In this document: positions 36,917-49,634 of the stretch, piece after piece | Numbering within the stretch: position 1 is the first letter of the stretch | Layout: each line of letters starts with the position of its first letter | From: Atrichornis clamosus | Taxonomy: Eukaryota > Chordata > Aves > Passeriformes > Menuridae | Reading direction: 5' to 3' | Length of the DNA: 64,000 nucleotides | Assembly: GCA_013400975.1 (NCBI GenBank) | Contig: WBMZ01008676.1 | Coordinates: forward strand, 1 to 64,000 | The notes under the pieces: generated by a model | Database searches by the model: none | What the model was told of the DNA's origin: nothing | Seen by the model: only the letters and a program-made list of their open reading frames with translations | Made by a program: the position numbers and the translations under genes

Positions 36917-38189
36917 ATACAACACACACCACATTTGTGTGCTTGGCAATTTTTAACACTACTCTACAGTTCTCTGCAGTTCCAGATGTACTGCACAGGC
37001 ACAAACATCTGTCAAGCCTCAGCAGGGCAAATGACTTCTCCTCATTTTCTTCATCTGCTTCCCCAGAACATGCGGATCACTAAGGTGTCGTCACCAGCCA
37101 CATCTTGCAATGTCCTTTTTTTAATATTTAGCTGCTCCAGAACATCCCCACGTCAAGGTAATTTGTCATACCCTCTCCAGTTTCAAAGCAACAAGAGAAA
37201 CTCGAGATCCTTGTGTGCCCATGATAGTTCACAGACTATCAGTTTCCAAAACATGCTCTTTGTGCACAGTCTGACAGGCTGGAGGCTCTGCTGAACCTTT
37301 ATCATGCCCTAAGCTCCATTTTTCAATGCTCTGTAGCAGACAAAAGGAAAAGATGTCATCTAAGAGACAATAGGAGGATGGAAGAGGCTGAAATAAAGGG
37401 TTTCAGAGTTATGTTTGCTCTATCCTGTTCAGAAGAATTTACTTTCAAGTCTCCATAAAAGATGCCAAGGCATCAGGGATGTGCACATTGAATCCATGCA
37501 AGGTACTCTCTTCAGGTTGCTGTTTTCAAGAGCCTTTAGACAGTGCTTACACTTGAACCATACACAAAACTCCAATACTAGCTTCACCAATGCCATAAAA
37601 GATTTTTAAAAATGAGTTTTCCCTTTTCATGACACCCAAGTGCACAGCGATTTTCCATAATGCACTGGAAGTTCATGTCCAACTGTTTTATCACTCTTAA
37701 AGTGATTTAGGACTCAGTTATAAGAAAAAAAAATTCATGAAAGGGAAGGACAAAGGATAAAGTGTGCAGCTATTGATACTCCAGACTTTCTGATCAAAAG
37801 TCCTTCTGTATGTAGCAACACAGACAATCCCTGCTGGCAAATCACAACAAAACTATGTTTTTTGTTGGCATCCATGAACCCCTAAGACCTGTGTGGGGAA
37901 TTTATATTTCTGAGATCCACAAACATCCTTCCAACATCTCCATCAGCCTGTTGTCCCAAAGTAAGATAAGGATAAAAACCAAAGTCAAGAACTTTATGCA
38001 TTTTAATAACCCTGCTCTCAAGACATATTTGTTCTCAATGCTTAAGTAAACCCCTATTTCACAGGGTCACAGCAGGCTCCCAGCAGTGCTCTTTGCTGAG
38101 GCCAATGTCTTGATAACTAAGCCATAATCAAGTGCAGAGAAGGAAGGGTTAGATGATCCGGGTAATGGACTGTTTATTTCACAAGAAGT
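36917..38189. other. Nothing recognised
   Basis: AT-rich sequence without recognisable gene or repeat. A 134-codon frame covering part of it (36890-37294) has no known similarity. Confidence 0.5.
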
Positions 38190-38370
38190 AGCTGGATGCT
38201 TTGCCTTGTGTAGCTTGGCAAAGACGGAGACTGAGAGGGAATACGATTACTATCTACAAATACATCAAAGGAATAAATGCTGAGGAGGGAGGGGAGCTAC
38301 TCAAGAACAATACTGGCACAAGAGTTTAAGGGTATAAACTGACCATAAATAAAATATGGGGCCGAAATGA
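38190..38370 (+). mobile_element. Ancient CR1-like LINE fragment
   Basis: 'GTAGCTTGGCAAAGACGGAGAC' then TGAGAGGGAATACGATTAC, CTACAAATACATCAAAGGAA and a later 'GGCACAAGAGTTTAAGGG' follow the order of an old CR1 3' region ('agcctggagaagagacggctgagaggggacatgata...ctacaaatacatcaaagg...'). Strongly diverged. Confidence 0.55.
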
Positions 38371-38689
38371 TAAAGTTTATCTTACAAAATACTTTCCAGT
38401 TATAACAGTGGAGGTAAAAAATTTAACTGCCTTCATCTGCTTTTATAACCTCGTCAGTCTGGCACCCACCACTGTCCTTGCACAGCAAAGAGGAACCCAA
38501 ATAGGAAGGCAGATTGAGAAACAAGCAACTACGAGATAAGCTGGCTCATTATTCCTTTCTGGAAGATACCACGTTGCCAGGCAGACAACAGCAAGACACG
38601 ATATTTGTTTACTCCTTCGTTTCAAAAGCAGTATTAAGACCTCAGTAAGAAGGCACGTAAGCGCACACGGAGAATTTAGCTTCCAGCTT

Positions 38690-38945
38690 AAGGTGGCCTC
38701 CTCTCCATGCCCCTGGAATGGCCGCGGTAAGAGCCTAAGGACTTGAGTGTGCCCCTCCACACGGCCACATCTATTTGCCAAGGCTGTCGGATGGAAAATC
38801 CCGCGGAGTTTGGGACGCGGCGGTCGGACGGCCAGAGGCTGTTATTCCGCACTCGGCCACTGGATGTCGCCAGGGACCGCCCCCGAGCGGCTCGGTCGCG
38901 CTCGGAAGAGTCACGATTTCCGCGACCCCAAGAACGCTATTAAAG
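38690..38945. promoter_or_regulatory. CpG-rich patch, possible alternative promoter
   Basis: CpG-dense between about 38,725 and 38,940, flanked by AT-rich DNA. Near its left end, on the plus strand, ATGGCCGCG|GTAAGAG looks like a short first coding exon with a strong donor (GT at 38727-38728), but the only support is this motif. It could be an alternative WDR89 start (minus) or a regulatory island. Confidence 0.4.
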
Positions 38946-41900
38946 CACCAGTATCTTTATTTCCTTTAAAAAGCCTCCGTTCCTCAAATCAGACCATTAA
39001 TCAAAAATCACAGCCTTCACTCAGAACTGCCTAGCACGAAAAACTGGAGAAGAAATAAACACCAACCAAATTCAACTACACTGCAACTTTTCTTTCCGAT
39101 CCATCAGAGGTTAAAAATACATATGTTCTTTTTTAAGGTCTCATTTTGTGATTTCAATACAGAGATTTTGACCTTCCAGACTTCATGATAATGCAAGATG
39201 CGACGCATATTTTCATGCAATGCACACATAAACATACAGGAGATGACTGACTTGTGTGCATTTGTATTTGGTTTTTTAGCATCCAGCAAGTGCTGAGTTG
39301 ACAAACACTCATCACTAAAACTTCCCAGGGAAGAGGGATGAACGAACCAAACCCAGCAACTAAAAAATCCTTCCTCTCTCAATCTGTTACAGTCATTTCT
39401 GGCTGCTATAAATATTTCTGAAGAAGGAATGTTCAATACACATACAAGGTAATAGTTGCTTGCCAGAAACATTAAACCATTAACTTTTCTTTAAGCCTGT
39501 TTTTCTCCCTTTCAAAACTGTCATGTATTTCCTTAGATATCCTGACAGACATCGAATAAACTAAAATCAAATCCTCTTATCCTCAAAAAGCTTCTTCATA
39601 AACCAAATAAAAACTGGAGTAAGTCAGGATAGTAATAGACCTGTATGTTTCCAAACAAGAATTTTTGCTTTCACAGCTATCTGCTTGTCCCTTCTGATTG
39701 CACAAAGGAGTAATGACACTTAGTTACTAGTTTTCTCAGTCATTCCCATAACAACAAAGATACACAAATTATTACCATGAAATGATCCTCAAATCACTGA
39801 AAAGTGAACAATATCTGAAGCTTCCTATTCCAGGTACTACCAGCATACAACTCCTTTAGTTTGTCGATTTTAGTTAAATGCTGGGTTTCTTTTCACCAAT
39901 TTATCTGCTTACCAATTGCACAGCACTTTTGCATCTTTTTTTTAACAAGAAGCTGAGCAATGGTTTTGCTTTGAAATTATGAGCATGGAAAAAAAAAGAA
40001 CGATCTCGGTAGTTACTGCAAGCTGCAGAGAGAGGTGCAAGTGAAAAGGTGCTAATCAATTAAAAATACAAAAAATGTTAAGGTTCTGCTGAAGAAAAAG
40101 AAAGAAATTGCCAGAAAGATAATTAACAATACAGCAAAACAATCATTTTACTTTAAAGCTAATTTCAGTTTTGAATCAGTTAGTTTAATTCAGCATAAGA
40201 AGTATGAGCTCTTTCAAAGTTTTGATGCACATGTTTTTTCACAGATAAGATTCAGTTGCCATATTAAACAAAGAACCCTTCAGTTTTGATTCTTTATTAG
40301 GTTTTCATTTAGCTGGAAAACCAAAAATTAAAAAAGAAAAAAAATAGCAAGTGCCCTTACATGGCCACAGTCCATTCTTATATAAAATGAGTCTCAAAGA
40401 GCAAAACAATAGGGAAGAAGTTTTGAAATACTTTCATTCTATCTGCTGCAAATTTAGTCTGAAACTAAACATTAAGGTCACCTCAAAATATTTTCAACAA
40501 TACAAACTGTGTGATAAAAAATAATAACAAAAACCTGATAATATTAACAGTCTGCAAGAAGTGCTTTCAGATTAATGTGAAAAGGGGTGATAAATTACTG
40601 CAAGGTTTGCAAAGGATATAAACAACAGTACAGATGGTTTATGTTGCAAAGGGGATCAGATTAGATAATGCGATAGTCCTTCTGGACCTTAACACCTGAC
40701 ATAAGGAACAGAATAAAAATTTATCAGACTGAAGAGTTTGTAGGAAAATATGAACTTGTTAAAATGGACAGCTGCAAGTATTTGCTTCCTGCCAATACTT
40801 ATAAATTATTTTGATTGTTGAAAAGGCTGGTCCTGAAGACCTAGAAACAGAACAGAAAACACACTCTATGCTGGGACCTTCAGAACAGCCTAATGGAATT
40901 ACTCAATGTTTGCCCTGCAATTTGAGTGTGATTTTTCCAGTACTATACACTGGCTTAGCTGCTTCTTCCCCATCCCCATTTCCTGCTTTGTTCTCACTGA
41001 AATATTTACTTAAAACCTTCATCAAAGTATCAGCTAAGGCAAAAATACATCATAAACACAATTCCACCAAACTACTGAAGGCAACATTTTGGCATCAGAC
41101 ATCCTTCACTCCCAGTCTAAAGTTTTATCTACCAAAGCAACCACCCCTACACCATTTCCCAGTCCCTCCACCTCCCATGCACTCCTTTAAACACTCTCTC
41201 GGTCACGTCCGCAAGTTACCTCCACATACATTTAACTAACCAGCCCTAAATTAAAGGCAGGAGGAAATAAGGGAGGAAAATGCATCAGCAAGAATTTATG
41301 CAACTCTTTTGATACAGGAAAAGAGACAGTTGCAGGGTCATGAGAAGGGGAAGAGCTAAGGGAGAAGTGGGCAGTGGGTCAGGCTAAAGTCTGAGGAGGG
41401 CAAAGGTGAGTTTGCAGTTGAACCTCCTAACTCCACATGGGTATGGGCAACATGCTCTTTTTCTGCCCTTCTTATTTCCTCCATTGCCCATCTTGCACCT
41501 GAACTGCTTCCAAGTCCCAAAGCACACTCCACAACCTTGCCAAGTCTCTGTTTCACAATTGTCAACTTTTTCTTTTTTATGTCTGGTGTGAAATCCGCTA
41601 ACAGGCTTGTCCTCACACAGGAGAAGCTGAGCCACACTGAAACCATTTTTTACTCACCAAATAAAACCAAATCTTAGATTGTCTGCACAGGCAACTTGGT
41701 ATCAATTCAGCTGAGCAGCATCCTAGTGCTGGTTTCCTTTTGTTATGCATATCAGAGCTTTGGTAGTAGTTTCTGTAACTACTTCTTAATTCAAAACCAT
41801 AGAAAAGTTTCTTTGTTTCTTTTCACTTTTTTCCCAAGGGAATAAAACAACCAAACAAAAAAACCCCAATCAAAACTTTAATTTCTTCTTCCGACGTTTT

Positions 41901-42025
41901 CCAGATTTGTTTGGGTTTTTTTTTTTGTTTTAGACTGTTACTATTATTAATAAAGATCCCCATCTTCACTAACCTAGGTGAGGTCAGCTGGTGCCTACCA
42001 GCATAACGTCCTAATACACGTGTTC
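38946..42025. other. Nothing recognised except one old CR1 tail
   Basis: About 3 kb of AT-rich DNA. No gene was recognised, although a 142-codon frame exists at 40811-41239. Two T-rich tracts lie at 41905-41935. Confidence 0.5.
40590..40700 (+). mobile_element. Ancient CR1-like 3' end fragment
   Basis: GGGGATCAGATTAGATAATG followed by CGATAGTCCTTCTGGACCTT closely parallels the CR1 3' end motif 'ggttggactagatgacctaatggtcctttctggcctt'. The rest is too diverged to bound well. Confidence 0.5.
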
Positions 42026-42407
42026 AATAGAATCACAGAATTATTAAGGTTGGATAAAACCTTTATGATCATCGACTCCAGACCCAGCACTGCCAAGTCC
42101 ACCACCAAACCATGTTCCCAAGCACCGCACCCACAAGTTTTCTGAATACTTCCAAGGGACGGTGATTTCACCACTTCCCTGTGCAGCCTGTTCCAACGCC
42201 CCACCATACTCTCAGTGAACAAATTTTTCCTAATATTCAATATAAACCTCCCCTGGTGCAACCTGAGGTCATTTCCTAATGTCCTGTCACTTGTTACCTG
42301 GGAGAAGATAAGGACCCCTGCCTGGGGAAAGCGTGAGGTCCCCTCTCAGCATCTTTTTCTCCAGGCTGAGCACCCCCAGCTCCCTCAGCTACTCCCCATC
42401 AGACATC
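42026..42407 (-). mobile_element. CR1 LINE 3' end
   Basis: The plus strand starts ATAGAATCACAGAATTATTAAGG and continues 'GCACTGCCAAGTCCACCACC', 'GTGCAGCCTGTTCCAACGCC', 'CTGTCACTTGTTACCTGGGAG' and 'CCAGGCTGAGCACCCCCAG'. A well-preserved minus-strand CR1 of about 380 bp, inserted just outside the WDR89 CpG island. Confidence 0.96.
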
Positions 42408-43054
42408 TTCCAATATAATCCTAACTTTATCCCTGGCAGCCCCTAAGTACCCAGTCACAACTCTAGTCTGAGTTGATATGCCTGCCAAATTAGCAAGACA
42501 CTGATCCAATCCTCATACCAGGCTCAATCCCAGCCCACTCTCTCCCAGACACAGCCTCAAAGATGCTGAAGAAAGGGTGATCAAACCATGTAAGTTCTCT
42601 GTCCCCTGTCCAGAGTGCCTTCTTTTGGGAGCAAAGCTCCCAGGCTTTGCTCAGGGATGGGATAAACTCAGTGCAAGTCGAGTGTTCTGATTCACATCTC
42701 TCCAGCGACACAGCACAGCTCGTCAGCAAAGCCAGCGATGCTTCCGTTCAGCCTAACGGGAAGAGAAAAGGCAGCGGTGCGGGAAGGCAGCACAGCCTTC
42801 TAGAGAAGCCCAGCCCCGATGCCCGGGGCAGGGTCGGCACTGGGGCACCTCTGGCGGGCTGCTCTCCCGGCCCGAACCCCCGCCTGGGCAACCCCCTTCT
42901 CTCTCCCACAAGCCCCACAGGGACAACCCCTGGCACAGGACCCCTGCCCTCACAGCCCTCCCCAGAGCACCCCGGGCCCGGGACGTGTCCCTCAGGGGCA
43001 CAGCACCGCCCGCGCCTCGTCCTCACCCCAGCGAGCCTCCCCCAGCCTGGTCCA

Positions 43055-43430
43055 GGTCCCCAGGGTTCCTCACCCGGGGTCCGTATCCCGGCCTTCCCTA
43101 CTCTTCTGTATCCAGGGTCACTGCCTCGGCCCCTCCGGGTGATCCTTACCGGGTGATCCCCCAGGGTTCCTTACCCAGCCTCCTCGTCCCAGCCCCTCCA
43201 GTGTTTCTTACCCGGATCCTTATCCCGGTTCCTGCAGGGGTTCCTTACTCCGTATTCTTGATCCAGCCGCCCAAGGGGTTCCTTGCCCGGGTGCCTGTCC
43301 CTGCCCCTCGCGGTGTTCCTTACCCGGGATCCTTATCCCGGCCTTTCCAGGGGGCCCTGTCCCTTTCTCTCGCGCTGTTCCTTACCCGGGATCCTTATCC
43401 CGGCCGCGCCAGGGGTCCCTGTCCCGCTGC
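43055..43430. repeat. About 37-bp GC-rich minisatellite
   Basis: Degenerate tandem units of about 37 bp built from GGTTCCTTACCCGGGATCC + TTATCCCGGCCCCTCCAG. The CTTAC word recurs at 43145, 43170, 43207, 43244, 43319 and 43381, with variant forms (CTCAC at 43070, CTTGC at 43282) filling the gaps, so spacing is mostly 37 or a multiple. About ten units in all. On the minus strand each good unit contains CGG|GTAAGGA, a strong splice-donor-like sequence. Confidence 0.8.
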
Positions 43431-43682
43431 CCAAGAGCGACCCCGGCCGCCGCCGCGTGCGCGCCCCGCCTGCAAGCCCCGCCCCCTGCGCCCTCCCTGG
43501 CCGCCCCATTGGCTGCTGCGGCCGCCATCTTCCGTTCCCGGACGCGGGGGAAGGAAGCGACGCACAGGAAGGGGATTGGTGCAAAAGGCCAAGGGGGCGG
43601 GGCTGAGCAGCAATCGCCACGGTGTGATTGGCTGCCGCAGGGAGGCCCCGCCCCTGGGCTGCAGTCGCGGCTGCGCTCAGAC

Positions 43683-43733
43683 ATGGCGGGGGATCGCGGG
43701 CAGCGGGAGCCTCGCCAAGGCAATGGGGCAGAG
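43683..43733 (+). CDS. Candidate plus-strand first coding exon (unrecognised)
   Basis: ATG at 43683 sits in a strong initiation context (purine at -3, G at +4) inside the CpG island. After 17 codons (MAGDRGQREPRQGNGAE) the sequence reads GCAGAG|GTAACAG, a good splice donor with phase 0. That is the form of a short first coding exon of a gene running rightward, divergent from WDR89. I recognise no protein and can find no second exon in the AT-rich DNA that follows. It may equally be a noncoding divergent transcript or chance. Confidence 0.25.
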
Positions 43734-43740
43734 GTAACAG

Positions 43741-46700
43741 GGACCAGGAGGACAGAAGGAAGCGGGAAATGTGCTCCATGGCACAGCGGATCAGGTCTGG
43801 GCAGGTGGATCAGGAACTGAAACGCCCTTTCCAAGTTTTCTGGCAGGAAGTGATAGTGTCAGTGATACCCAGATTTCCACATGTCTAACTTTAGACGTGT
43901 GGAAAGGCAGAGAATAATAAATAATTTGTACCTCTATTTTCGTAACAATTAAAATCACATTTGTGCACTTTTCTGATAAATGCTGTGACTGGTATTACCA
44001 ATATCACGGATAAATAAATGAATAATTGCAAGAAGTATTTTTAAACATGAAAATTTTTTCATTAGCTTAGTTTGCACTTCCATTTCTTAAAATTGAAATC
44101 TAAGCATTTGAGCTATATATTTTTCTAGCAAGATAAAAAAGAGTTTTATCTACGCCCAGTGACGTGGTCAAGTTACACGGACAATGACGACAGAGCAGTA
44201 TGAAAAACACACCTTGTACCTCAGTTTAATGGCCTCCCTAAAGCAGGAAGTCCATCAAAGTACTGACAATTTCAGTTGCCTGCCACTAGTAGTGTGCAGT
44301 ATTTTAATTCTGCATGCTCCAGTATAACTGTTATTTTTATTACTTCTATTTATGTAGGTAAAATATAATCTATGTATTTATGTTCCTACCAGTGCAATTA
44401 TCTTTCTGTAAGTAGAGATTACCCCCCTCTGTTGATCACTCTGTAATACTATGAGTAGTTTATTAGAGCCAGATACTGCTGTTCCTGAGCAGTCACTGGT
44501 ACACAGCTCACTGAGCCTTTTAGCCCAGCAGGTATCACCAGGAACAGACCAATTCACCAATTGCCATCAAAAGGTGCCCCTTTTTCGTTTATTTTTGCTT
44601 CTTAACTGTTATTTGGGGGCCATTTTTTTCCTGCATGGTGCACTGAACATAGAAAAATATCTCAACGCGTGACATCAAAGCACAAAGACCCAAATTACAC
44701 GCTTTAGCAAATTCTTCTTTAGTTTTCATAGCAAATACCTTCCCTCACTGTGAAGCCTCGTCCTGCCAGAGCTGTCACCCTGGACTAATCTCTGCTCGCT
44801 CTGGTGAGAGCAGTTCTGAAGATTTCCAAACAGGAGGCACGGTGAGGACACAATATGCATTAAGATACTGCTTTGCAGATGTCAGCATTACAATAACATT
44901 TGCAGTTGATAGTTTTTCATCTGAGTTCCCCGGGGCAGTCAGTGTTGCCACAAATTCATCAAATACCTTCTGTTCATAGTTCAGGTGGTAAAAACAGCTG
45001 CAAGATCAACTGGAATGACACACTTCTACAGCCACAGATTCGGTGTCCAGTCCTTCCAGATGAATATATTAACTTCCAGAAGCTATATTAACAGAAGTGT
45101 AATTTTTCTGAGAGCACACCAGTGCTGAGTCACGGTGTATGATGGGTAGAAATGAAGCTGTAAAGTTCAAAGGAATTGCACAGCAGATGCTTCAGAGATC
45201 ACCTGTAACTCTTGACAGTTACTTTAAAGACATAAAAGACACTTTGAGAAAGGAATCTTTAAGATCCCCACTGTAAAAGGGAAGCAGTCTAAACAAATCT
45301 GAGTTTCAGTGTCATGTACTCTACGACAGAGGTCAAAAACTCAAACAGCAAGTTGTCTAGAATGGGAAAATTTTTTGTTGTGGGTTTGCATCTACTCAAT
45401 CGGGCAAGGTTATTTTTGTGGCAGTAAGTTTTGGCCACCTATACCAAGTTTCTCAGTATAAAAATTTGCAATTAGCTTGTATGTGCTTGTAGACAAAGTG
45501 TTACACACCAGGGATCAGTGAACATAATTCCATCAGCAGATTCCTGCAGCTGAAGTAGCAGAAGGTAATGTGATTTGCTGGAGAAAGGGGTTTATTTTTA
45601 ACATCTTTAAAACGTACAGCTCATTGGTTTGACTTTTCAATTCTCATCTGTTTGCTGGGGATAAGGGGGAGCTGGCAAACTTCTCTCAATTTTTTTGCAG
45701 TTCTATCTGCAGAACTTGAGAAAAGGTACAAATGAGGCAAATTTATTTTGATTGATGATAAGCAAGTTTTGGGATGTCCTGAAGGTACTTCAATGCTTAA
45801 TTGCCACTTAGTGCTGAATAAGCATTTAATAAACCAAAGTCAAGGGCTGATTAAATTAAATACTCAAATTACATAGTACAATAAAAAGTTTTGATTGCAA
45901 AGTGAAGTTGTTGGGTAAGGACATCAATTTTTAGAGGTCATCTCAGAGTTAACAGCACCCGACTTCACATAACAGGGTGACTTCCTTCATCCTGCAGTAA
46001 CAGAACTGTGTCCATCATCTCTTTGCGGCAGCAATTCTTAATTTTAATAATGTGGCTGTTCATAACAGTGCTTACAGTTTCTCATGACCTGCACAGGGTG
46101 CTAGCTTAAGATTTTATATTGGATCCTGTTGAAAGCGGAAAACTGGGCCATGCACTGTGGGCTCCTCCTCAGCCTCCCCAGCTGTTTCCTGTAACTGTGC
46201 CTAAGAGGCTAGGTGGATATTCTAGGCATAACTCAGGTGGGAAAACTCAGCAATCAGATGTTTAAAAAAGGTGCCAGAACAGGCCACTGAGTGAAAAGAG
46301 CCAAACCTGACTATAGGCATTTATTATTTTTCTCTCAACTATACATTAGTGAGGTTAGTCAGCCTGAAGTCTAGACACAATACCAACACTGACACATGGC
46401 CAATGCATCAGGAAAGAACTGAACTGCTGCTGCAAGGCAAGCACAGTGCAGTGCTAATTGCCATTGGTACGAAATCAGTCTGGATGCCAAATCTGTTGGC
46501 TCTGTACTTTTACTGCTGTCTTAAAGATATTAGCAAGTTTTACGCCTTCAAACCTTATTTAAAATGATCAGAGGAAGCATTATGTCCCATAAACATCAGC
46601 TCAGAGAAAATACTCTCGCTCTTAAAGCTGAAAGAGTCAATTTGAGTAAAAGCTTTGTTTAATTTACAGTTTCAGCATCTGCAGCAATAGCAATGACCAC

Positions 46701-49630
46701 TAAGCAATCAGGAGCCATTACAGCATGAATAATGCTGTAAACAGTAAATCACCAAAACCAAATGATTAAAGTACCTGCTGCATACAGTAGAGCATAGGAA
46801 ACAGCCTCTCTAAATTTTCAGTTTAAAAATCTTTGCAAGTTATTAAAAATCTGGGTCATCATGTTCTGAAACTTAATCATTCTGTACGAGGCAAACATGA
46901 TTACATCCCTTTGTCTAACACCATGAGGTAAGCAATTGCAAAGGAACTCTTCATTACAGGCATTATTTTGGCAATCTTCCCATGGTAGTTGTGGATTTGA
47001 TTAGCCACCAGGACTAAACTCCCTACAGCAGGAATTACCACCCACATCGGCTCCTGGCATACCAGGGGAGATGAAACATGCCATGGGTTAAATAATTCAA
47101 GGGAATTTTTTAACTGATATGGAAGCAGAATGTACTTTCTACTTATGCTTGCTGAGCTACTACATCAGATCAGCCTTAGACATTTAAGGGGAGAAGAACT
47201 TTCAGAAAACAAACTCTGGGGGTTTTTTTGGGGTTTGAATCCACCCACAAACTCAAATTTAAGACTACCTGCAATCAAGCTGCATTAGAGTTAGTACAGG
47301 TAATGGACTGTTCTCCAGCTACCGTAACAGATAGCCACAAGAAGAAAGTATCAGTCCCAGAAGGGGAAGGGAGGGTAAGAACATTAGAGGCACATAAAAG
47401 CAATCCTACCAGGCATACATCAAAGTCACCTCATCTGTAAACCAAGGATTTGCCACATCATCCAGAAAAGTTATTGGATGAGGTCAGAAAGCATCACTTG
47501 TATAAAGCCAGAGCATTCAGTTAGGTCAATAATAAAAGGTGTGATAAATACTTGGCAGTTAAAGGAATTATAAGAAAATCCTTCAGAAAACAAGTGTCTC
47601 CACATTCAACTCTTCTTCACAGTCTACAGCTCTATTAGAAAATATAAAAAAGGAGGAAGGGACAATTCCCAGTGCACTTCAGGTTTAAGCTTCTGGGCAG
47701 GAACTTGCTTTTACTTTCTGCAAAGTAATTAGCAATCAGAAAGTCAAATCAAATTAGACAATCTATATGCAAATCAGAGCTAAACTGATTACAGATGATT
47801 TTTACATGTAAAAGTTTATGCAGTTCTCCTGTATCTGCTTCTCTCTTGTGATCTAAAGGTCTCATAGAAAGAGCAAACAATATACAACTGAGGAAGACCC
47901 AAATCTCAGGTCTATGGAGATTTAGTTATCAGTAACTACCTGGAAGGACTCATCCAGTTACATCTTTCTGGTGTCAGTTCATGGTACAAACTACAACTGC
48001 CATGAGTCTATCAACTAAGCTCCATCAGCTGTTTAAGCAGAGGAGGAATGCCTACTCCAAATCCCTTCACCAGTATTTCATTTAGAATGAAGAATGAGAC
48101 CAATCACATTTGAGTCATTTTATGAAGCAAGGCACCAGAGATTTGCTCTGGTAACAAGGATTTAGTTATAAGGACTTAAAACTTTGTTTCCTTAGCAAAG
48201 ACCATAAACAGTTACAAGTATCAGTGGAATGAGAAGTAAAAATCTCACCATCAAAGAGGTGTGCTTTAATTACATATGTTGGTAGTTTTCATCATGTACT
48301 TTCTTTTGACTTCATCCTTTCTGGGGTTCTTTGAATGATATGGGTTGTTTTTGCCTCAGCATATTCAAAATTAGCTGAAAACTTAAAGCCACTAACCAAG
48401 GGACTGTGTATTTCTGTGGTCCTTGGAATTAATATCCTGGTTATCTACATTTTTAACAGCTCTACAAGGACCAAAAAAAAAAAAAAACCAAACTGGAATC
48501 TCTGCAAGTTGTAGATTTGCTGAAGAATGAAGGATGAGTTCTTTATGTAAAAAGTACAATCTTATTTACTGGCTCCGTGTAAATCTTCCCAGTTAGCAAA
48601 ACAAGGAGGAACTCTGACCAGTGCCCAATAAATGGATCTGAAATGGCCTCCCAGCTTCCTTTCAAGGGGCAGTTCCCATCTCCCTTACCATATTCTGCAA
48701 TACCAGACACATCACTCAACTGCTCAGACTTCTCAATTGGGTGTTGTACAACGGCAGGGAGAGAGGAAGCAAGAGCTGTGCTCACTAACATTTTTTTTGC
48801 TACGAGTACTTAATGCAAGTACACAAATGCACTAACACCTTCTCATGCTTCATACATTGTATCAACTGTATTACATAGTAGTTAAAGATTCCTGGAACCA
48901 TGGTCAAACATAATCCAGAGCATTTGAAATTAAATAGTATTCTTCAGTTAGCCTGGTTTACTAAGAAGTAAAGCTCATGCAAATGCATTGCCTATATACC
49001 TTCCATGAAAATCTGTAGGTACTCAATTATCTGGAAAAAAAGGTACTCACAATTGGCCAATTTTCAGAGCAGATTTGGGAGTGAGCAGAGCTTAGCAAAA
49101 AGTGACCCACCAGGACACAAACTGCGGAAATAAGGACTGGGCTATCTCATGACACTGATTCTGCAGTGCAGGCCAAAGCAGCCATCAGAGATCTGCTGGA
49201 AACCCAAACTGCAGTAGTGCCAGAACTGGTGAAACTATTTCTTCTTCCCCACAACAGGTACTTTCCTGTCAGTTAGGGTAAGAAATGCTTCCACACTCAT
49301 CTGTCAGCACACAACAAGGAACAAAGACTACAGAAAAATATACTTTCAATCTTCGTGTATAGTTTGATCAATAGCTTGGTTTAGTATTCAATATATGAAA
49401 CCAAACAGTCCAGACTTTAAGGCAGTGGAAAAAAATTATCATTTCAGTACTTCCTGATTATTTGGCTTTAACTTTTGCCTCTAAAGCCCACACCTTAAAA
49501 GACAATATTGTTGTAACAATTACTGTTATATGCTAACATGACTACGTTTTCTTGTGACCAGTGTTTTACACTTGTGGTATGTGTCCAACCACATGTCCCT
49601 GGGCACTGGAAGGAATAAAGACAATGGAAC
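43741..49630. other. Between WDR89 island and SGPP1 3' end, nothing recognised
   Basis: Almost 6 kb of AT-rich DNA with no recognisable coding exon and no CR1 copy seen. Open frames are 82 codons or fewer. If the plus-strand candidate exon is real, further exons of that transcript could lie here. Confidence 0.5.
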
Positions 49631-49634
49631 ACAA

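Larger units (their letters stand above)
42750..43740 (-). promoter_or_regulatory. WDR89: Large CpG island, probable WDR89 promoter (possibly bidirectional)
   Basis: Nearly 1 kb of dense CpG and GC. The 43,500-43,660 core holds three ATTGG (inverted CCAAT) boxes at 43508-43512, 43575-43579 and 43627-43631, GC boxes (GGGGGCGGGG near 43594, CCCCGCCCC at 43646-43654) and, on the minus strand, ACGGAAG (ETS-like) overlapping AAGATGGCGGC (YY1-like; 43521-43531). This is a typical TATA-less housekeeping core. By gene order it should serve WDR89, 15 kb downstream on the minus strand. The transcription start itself cannot be fixed from sequence. A plus-strand coding-like exon at its right end suggests divergent transcription. 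Confidence 0.65.

Noticed and set aside
42985..43737. 250-codon plus-strand open frame rich in Pro/Arg/Ser
   Set aside because: It runs through the 37-bp minisatellite and CpG island. Its internal repeats (FLTR.PYPG) are the 37-bp unit read over three units, and GC-rich DNA has few stops. No domain is visible.
43333..43834. Minus-strand frames of about 150 codons in the CpG island
   Set aside because: Overlapping frames in several phases of GC-rich DNA, with no domain. The region fits a promoter/first noncoding exon better.
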